Assembly: GCA_020091685.1 (NCBI GenBank)
Contig: CM034607.1
Location: 28,606,645-28,670,644 of the forward strand
Length of the DNA stretch: 64,000 nt
Origin: Lutjanus erythropterus
Taxonomy: Eukaryota; Chordata; Actinopteri; Lutjaniformes; Lutjanidae
Reading direction: 5' to 3'
In this document: positions 59,378 to 64,000 of the stretch, piece by piece
Numbering within the stretch: the stretch's first letter is position 1
Layout: the number at the start of each line of letters is the position of its first letter
The notes under the pieces: model-generated
Seen by the model: only the letters and a program-made list of their open reading frames with translations
What the model was told of the DNA's origin: nothing
Databases searched by the model: none
Program-made: the position numbers and the translations under genes

Positions 59378-60470
59378 CTCACAAATCAAGGTTCTAACTG
59401 GAACCGTAAAGTGTTCTTTGGTTTTTCCCATCTGAGAACTCTTTTTGAGATGTAGTAGAACCTTTTATGAAGCTTCTGCCTGGAACCCTTTCACGGTTAC
59501 ACCCAGAATCATCTGTGACGGGTTTTTACCCAGAATCCCACATGAGAGATCCTGCTGAGAAACCTTCTATTGTGTAATGGTTCCACCCAAAACAGTCTGT
59601 GGGGGTTCTATCCACCCTGTAAGAGTGCTAACAAGAGCCCAGTCAGGAGGTTCACCTGAGAACCTTTTTTGTACTCCAAGGGTTTTATTTTGAATCCACG
59701 GTGGGGGTTTTACCGAGAACCCTTTTTGATCCAACACACTCAGGGGGTTCTACTGAGAACCTTTTTATATTCCATGGGCTTTATCTGGAACCAATCAAGG
59801 GGGTTCATCGAGAACCTTTTCTATATTCCAAGGGTTTTATCTAGCACACACTCAGGGAGTTCCACAGAGAACCTTTTTATATTCCATGGGTTTATCTAGA
59901 ACCCAGTCTGAGGGTTCCACCGATAACCTTTTTTAGATTCCAAATTGTTTTTTATCTAGAACACACTCAAGGGGTACTACTGAGGAACTTTTTATATTCC
60001 AAAAACCCTTTAATATTTTAAGGGTTTTATGTATAACCCACCCAGAGTGTTTGATGGAGCACCATTTATATTCAAAGAATTTTATCTAGAACACACCCAG
60101 GGGATTCTATGAAGAACCCTTTCATATTTCAAGGTTTTTCTCTAGAATATACTCAGGGGGTTCTACCCAGAACCATTTTATATTTCAAGGGTTTTATCTA
60201 GAACCAGCCCAGGACATTCTATTGGGAACCTGTTCATATTTCAAGGGTTTTATCTACAACCAGGAATTTTATCTAGAACCCACCAAGAGGGTTCTACTGA
60301 CAAACATTTTATATTACAGTACAAAGAACCTTTAATAAAATTGAAGAACTCTGTCTTCCAAACAGAGGTTTGGTTGGATGAAAAGTTAATGGAACCTATA
60401 GTCTTACAAAGAACCCTTGACAAACCGTTTCTAAAAAAAAACCCTTGTGGAACCCTCGTGTCTCAGAGTG
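59378..60470. repeat. Minisatellite of about 55-60-bp AGAACC/GGTTCT units
   Basis: More than a dozen diverged units, each roughly gagaacctttttatattcca, agggttttatctagaaccca, ctcagggggttctactgag. The repeat unit itself contains inverted GGTTCT and AGAACC. The outer edges (ctctcacaaatcaaggttct and aaccctcgtgtctcagagtg) are inverted, suggesting an expanded array inside a DNA element. The plus-strand frame at 59669-59899 merely reads through the units. Confidence 0.8.
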
Positions 60471-61321
60471 TGACCTGCCATGAGATCCAGGTGAACGTGT
60501 CTGTGAAGCTGCATATATTGTCTCCATGCTGCGTCCTGACAGGAGGTGACGGGGGAGAAAAGAAAAAGGGAGAGTGAGGGAGGAGGCAGTGCAGTGGGTA
60601 CGTATACGACTGGCCCATTAACAGGGCCGGTTGTCAGTGTCAGCGGACTCAGCTGTGGACAGTGGGCAACCATAGCTGCAGAGGAACATTGTTAAAAAGG
60701 AGCAGCACTGTCAGATCTGGACATCCTCCTAAAGTGTACATGGCTGAGGTCACAGGGCGGATGGTTAACACCAGCAAAAGAGAATAACAAGTCCGGCGCT
60801 TTGTACAGATTGACTCTGAAGACTGTCCCAATGTGAATATCAAACCTCCACCATGACAAATAGGCAAAGAGGGCGAGGGATGAAGGACCAGGCGAGAGTT
60901 GTGAAAAAGAAGGAAACACGAGTGAATTGATGGAAAGAGGTTGCTGGGAGGAAGAGGGAGGAGGAGGAGGAGGAGGAGGAGGAGGAGGATGTGAGGCAGC
61001 TGGAGAGAGGTGACAGTGCAGGGAGAGAGATAGAGAAAAAGAAAGAGACAGAAAGGAGGAAGGTTTGTGTTTAATTAGCGGCCCTGGAGAGCATCTTGGT
61101 TGAGCCAAGAAGGAACACGGGATGTTCTCTAATTGGCCCCGCTCTGTGCAGAGGGAGGGAGGGGGGTGGGGGGAGCTCAGAAAGAGAAGGAGACAACAGA
61201 CACCAGAGGGAGGAGAAGAAAAAGGAGGCGAAAACACTGGACTTTTGTCTGCATGGCTGCACGTGTTGTATGAGAAGGCTGTTATTTATGCATTCGACCA
61301 CTGAGATCTGAACCTCTATTT
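60471..61321. other. Intergenic DNA, purine-rich
   Basis: Contains a (GGA)n run and agagaga-rich strand-biased sequence. The 181-codon minus-strand frame (61237-60692) is Pro/Ser low-complexity caused by this bias, not a recognised protein. Confidence 0.45.
60958..60989. repeat. (GGA)n microsatellite
   Basis: About ten GAG/GGA triplets. Confidence 0.9.
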
Positions 61322-62131
61322 CCAGAGGTGGAAGTAACTATTTACAAATACTCAAATTACTGTAATTAAGTAGCTTCTTGGGGTACTTGTACATTTATGA
61401 GTAGATTTTCAAGTCTCTTTTATTTGTACCATTTTTCAAAAAATTATTCTTATTTTTATTGTCATTATATTATTATTGCTTATTTTCCGATGTTGCTGAT
61501 GTTTTCATGTTTTTTTTGTTTATTTATTTTTTCCAAGCAAATAAATTACAATTTGAATCAATAGCCAAACCTTTTATCTGCATTTTAGTAGCCAATAAGG
61601 TGATCTGGTCACAAACAGGCCGATGAAAACAAGGTCATACAACTGTAAAACAAAACAAAACGACGCGGCAGCGCACTTGTTCAGCAAGGATGTTAATGAT
61701 CATCATTAATCATACTCAATCATTAATCTATTAGTTGCCATTGAGAAGTTAACCAATTAAAAATGTATTCATGGACATTTAATCAATAGTCATGGCTGTA
61801 ATTTGCGCCTCATCTGACATTGTTTTGTCTGATGGAGCCATTTGTTGGATTAGGAAACTTAAAGCGAGAAAAAAAGACCAAAAAAAATGAAAATGAAGAA
61901 ATAAACGTCTGTTGTATCTTAGAAATTACTAACGATTAATCAATTGTTAGCATTTTCGACTATTGGCGAATGAAAATGCACAAAATTTGCGTCAGTTTGG
62001 AGTGGTCACTGTCACATCAGCGGTTAAAAGTAACTAATACTTTGTACTTTTACTTGAGTATATTTCTAACACCAGCAGCATAACAGCACTTGTACTTGAG
62101 TACAGATTTTCAGTACTCTTTCCACTGCTGT
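61322..62131. mobile_element. Dispersed AGTAC-type element with nested AATCGATTA repeat
   Basis: The left end ccagaggtggaagtaacta and the right end agtactctttccactgctg are inverted, as in the family at 20373-21065. In between, 61680-61980 (ttaatcatactcaatcatta, then actaacgattaatcaattg) resembles the hAT-like repeat at 2838-3303, suggesting a second nested insertion. Confidence 0.5.
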
Positions 62132-62810
62132 TAGTTTCTGTTCTTTCTTACGTCTTACTTAAGTTTTCTTTATATTGTATAATCGATTTGTTGCAAAGAG
62201 TTAGATAAGAAAAAACACTCTCATCTGTCTATTAAATATAGATCTGGGGCTGAATTACAGAAACATCCCTTCATCTTAAGTATTACATTCAGATAAGAAG
62301 AGTCTAAAATAGGATTTTTATCTCAGTTTTGTATTAAAGAGGAAGAAGAATTAACTTTAACAATCTTATCTTACTTCATCCTATTTTATCTCAGGTTAAA
62401 TCCTCAAATACTCAATCCAACTTTGCTTATCAAGTTTTATGCCAGACACTATTTTTTTTTTCATCTCACTGAGTTAAAGCTGCTTCTTGTTTACATTTTT
62501 ATTTTGTTCTCAGTGTTTATATTTCTTCTGGTTTATATCTTGCTTTTTACAAAGTTATTTATTGATTTTTTTTGGTATCACTTTGGCTGCTGTAACAACG
62601 CAAACTTCCCTGTATGGGATGAATAAAGGATTATCTTATCTTATCTTTTTAAAATCGTTTTTATCTTGAGAGATACTGAAACATACACTGAAACAAGTAA
62701 AGCAAAAGCAAAGTGAGTGGGCTAAGATAGCACACACAGTTACCCCCGTATCCAGTATCCACTGTGCAAAAACCATAAAAGAGCAGCCATCCAGATTAAA
62801 GTTAGCTAAC
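62132..62810. other. Intergenic DNA
   Basis: AT-rich. It has short (TTATC)n near 62627-62646 and no gene. Confidence 0.4.
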
Positions 62811-63020
62811 ACTACCGCTAGCTACTGTTAGCTAAAACTACTGTTAACTATTATTAGCTAACACCTGAATTAGTTACTGTTTGTTAACACCACTTTTAGC
62901 TACTGTTAGCGAAGTCCACAATTAGCTGTTGTTAGCTAACACTACCATTAACTACCATTAGTGAACACTGCTGTTTGTTACCGTTAGCTAGTTAGCAAGT
63001 TAGCAAGTTAGCTACTACTA
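62811..63020. repeat. Degenerate GTTAGCTAACA-type minisatellite
   Basis: Repeated words gttagctaacac, ctactgttagcta and accattaactacc, with a terminal (gcaagtta)n. It resembles the array words at 49 and 52 kb but with shorter, self-complementary units. Confidence 0.6.
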
Positions 63021-63896
63021 CAGGTGGAAAAGTGAAAGCTAGGACAGGTAAATCCTATCCTAAAGAACAAATTCTATATCTTAAGTTAGAGTAGGAACAT
63101 TAGGCCTCATGCAAGAACATTTTCGTATTCTTATCTTAAATTTCTCTCACTATTTTTCATACGAAGGAGGATAATTAAATAACGTCAACATAATTATGAA
63201 GTGTAATTTATTTTTCAAACTTCAGACTAATGAAATATACAGTCAGTAGTAGAAAACTTTGGTTTGGATGACAGCAGATTGACTGAACATGACTCTGAGG
63301 TCTGGACCACTCATGAGTTGTGTTCATATCGGAAAGAAAATTCAAAATACAAGAAAGGTAGTGAATGCAACAAGTTCTCCTTGTACACACCACTTAAGAA
63401 CAAAAATGTCTGCATGAATGGTTCTTGCAAGACTTAGAAAGTGTTTGTCTGTAATAGCTTTTTTTTCCCCAAATCAGGCCCTGAACCTAATTAAAAAATC
63501 CTAAAAAATTAGGAAGTTTCTGTAATACAGCCCCTGGAGCCAGGTGATGGTTCACTTATCTTAGCATAAATACAAGAAACAATACAAGGAAGAGTCAGTC
63601 TGTAACCCTTATAAAACCAATTTTTAAAAAAATTCTTTTTACTTGTTTTTGCATTTCTATTATTTAAAATAGAAATTAAACAAACAAGAAAACTAGTGGG
63701 CTTTAGAGGTGTAGTGAACCCAGAGAGAGTGAAGTTTACCGATTTGTCAATTAAAGATTCAAGATGATAGATAGATGGACAGATAGACGTGGCATAAAGT
63801 AACACAGAGAGCATTTAAAAAATACATAACCTTCTAAGAATGATATACTCATGTATTGACGTATTTCACAGTAATATGTGTGTTTTCACCGCTCAG
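63021..63896. other. Intergenic or intronic DNA
   Basis: AT-rich. A short GATA-type repeat lies at 63766-63786. No coding segment before the possible acceptor at 63896. Confidence 0.4.
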
Positions 63897-63919
63897 GGTC
63901 AAGGAGAAACTTGGTTGCC

Positions 63920-64000
63920 ATGACACGCAACAAAGAGGAGTGGAGAGAAAGCTCAGAGGATATGAATAAGGGAGCAGGAGAGATGGATGAGGGGAGTGGG
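63920..64000 (+). CDS. Possible start of a gene running off the window
   Basis: After an acceptor-like tgtgttttcaccgctcag (ending 63896) an ATG in the context ttgccATGA opens a frame to the window end: MTRNKEEWRESSEDMNKGAG and so on, 27 hydrophilic codons. The sequence is purine-rich, so an open frame of this size can occur by chance. The product is not recognised. Confidence 0.25.
   Translation, partial: MTRNKEEWRESSEDMNKGAGEMDEGSG

Noticed and set aside
59669-59899. Repeat-protein-like frame (SKGFILNPRWGF type)
   Set aside because: It is only the minisatellite unit read in one frame; neighbouring units break it.
59378-60470. CRISPR-like array
   Set aside because: Direct repeats vary strongly, with no unique spacers of constant length, and the genome is eukaryotic. 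It is a minisatellite.
60692-61237. 181-codon minus-strand Pro/Ser frame
   Set aside because: It arises from the purine-rich strand (GGA and AGAG repeats) and has no domain. No splice or promoter context.

Overview
The window reads as nuclear DNA of a ray-finned fish, most likely a spiny-rayed (percomorph) teleost. Genes are split by GT-AG introns. The AT-rich non-coding DNA is packed with repeat types I recognise from teleosts: Tc1-like transposons, hAT-type MITEs, dispersed AGTAC/TTAAGTA repeats and relics of a non-LTR retrotransposon. No prokaryotic feature is present.

Two protein-coding genes are well supported and lie head to head. On the minus strand (about 18.6 kb down to 4.0 kb) is a nine-coding-exon gene of the PBXIP1/CCPG1 family, best called pbxip1. 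All exon phases join cleanly into a predicted 836-residue single-pass membrane protein with an acidic N-terminus, coiled coils, a Trp/basic repeat, a His/Gln tract and a conserved C-terminal domain. On the plus strand (about 22.3 to 25.4 kb) is cks1b, with three coding exons giving a 78-residue cyclin-dependent kinase subunit. PBXIP1 and CKS1B are also close neighbours on human 1q21, which supports both names. The interval between them (18.6-22.3 kb) holds a CpG-rich promoter-like block, a TIR-bounded element carrying two perfect TCTCGCGAGA palindromes, and a cks1b promoter with two CCAAT boxes 32 bp apart followed by a TTTGAA (CHR-like) motif.

The first 3.9 kb lies downstream of pbxip1. It contains a possible minus-strand poly(A) signal near position 40, an inverted-repeat-bounded low-complexity element (1.0-1.5 kb) and three transposons nested inside one another (2.28-3.60 kb).

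From 25.4 kb to the end I find no convincing complete gene. This part holds two decayed Tc1 copies (27 and 41 kb), several MITEs including one with a perfect 8-bp target duplication (50.8-51.1 kb), a 214-bp near-perfect palindrome (33.1 kb), two inverted copies of one element each carrying an expanded TTAGC/GTTGGTC minisatellite (48.6-49.6 and 51.8-53.0 kb), LINE relics (42.4 and 44.6-45.2 kb), and a 1-kb AGAACC/GGTTCT minisatellite (59.4-60.5 kb). Non-repetitive, compositionally complex islands at about 30.0-30.9, 47.0-48.6, 51.5-51.75, 53.1-53.6 and 56.9-57.1 kb could be conserved regulatory DNA. The last 100 bases may open a further gene running off the end.

I found no clear new biological system. 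The observations most worth checking are the TCTCGCGAGA-carrying element beside the pbxip1 promoter, the inverted minisatellite-bearing pair, and the LIR-like motif at the pbxip1 N-terminus.
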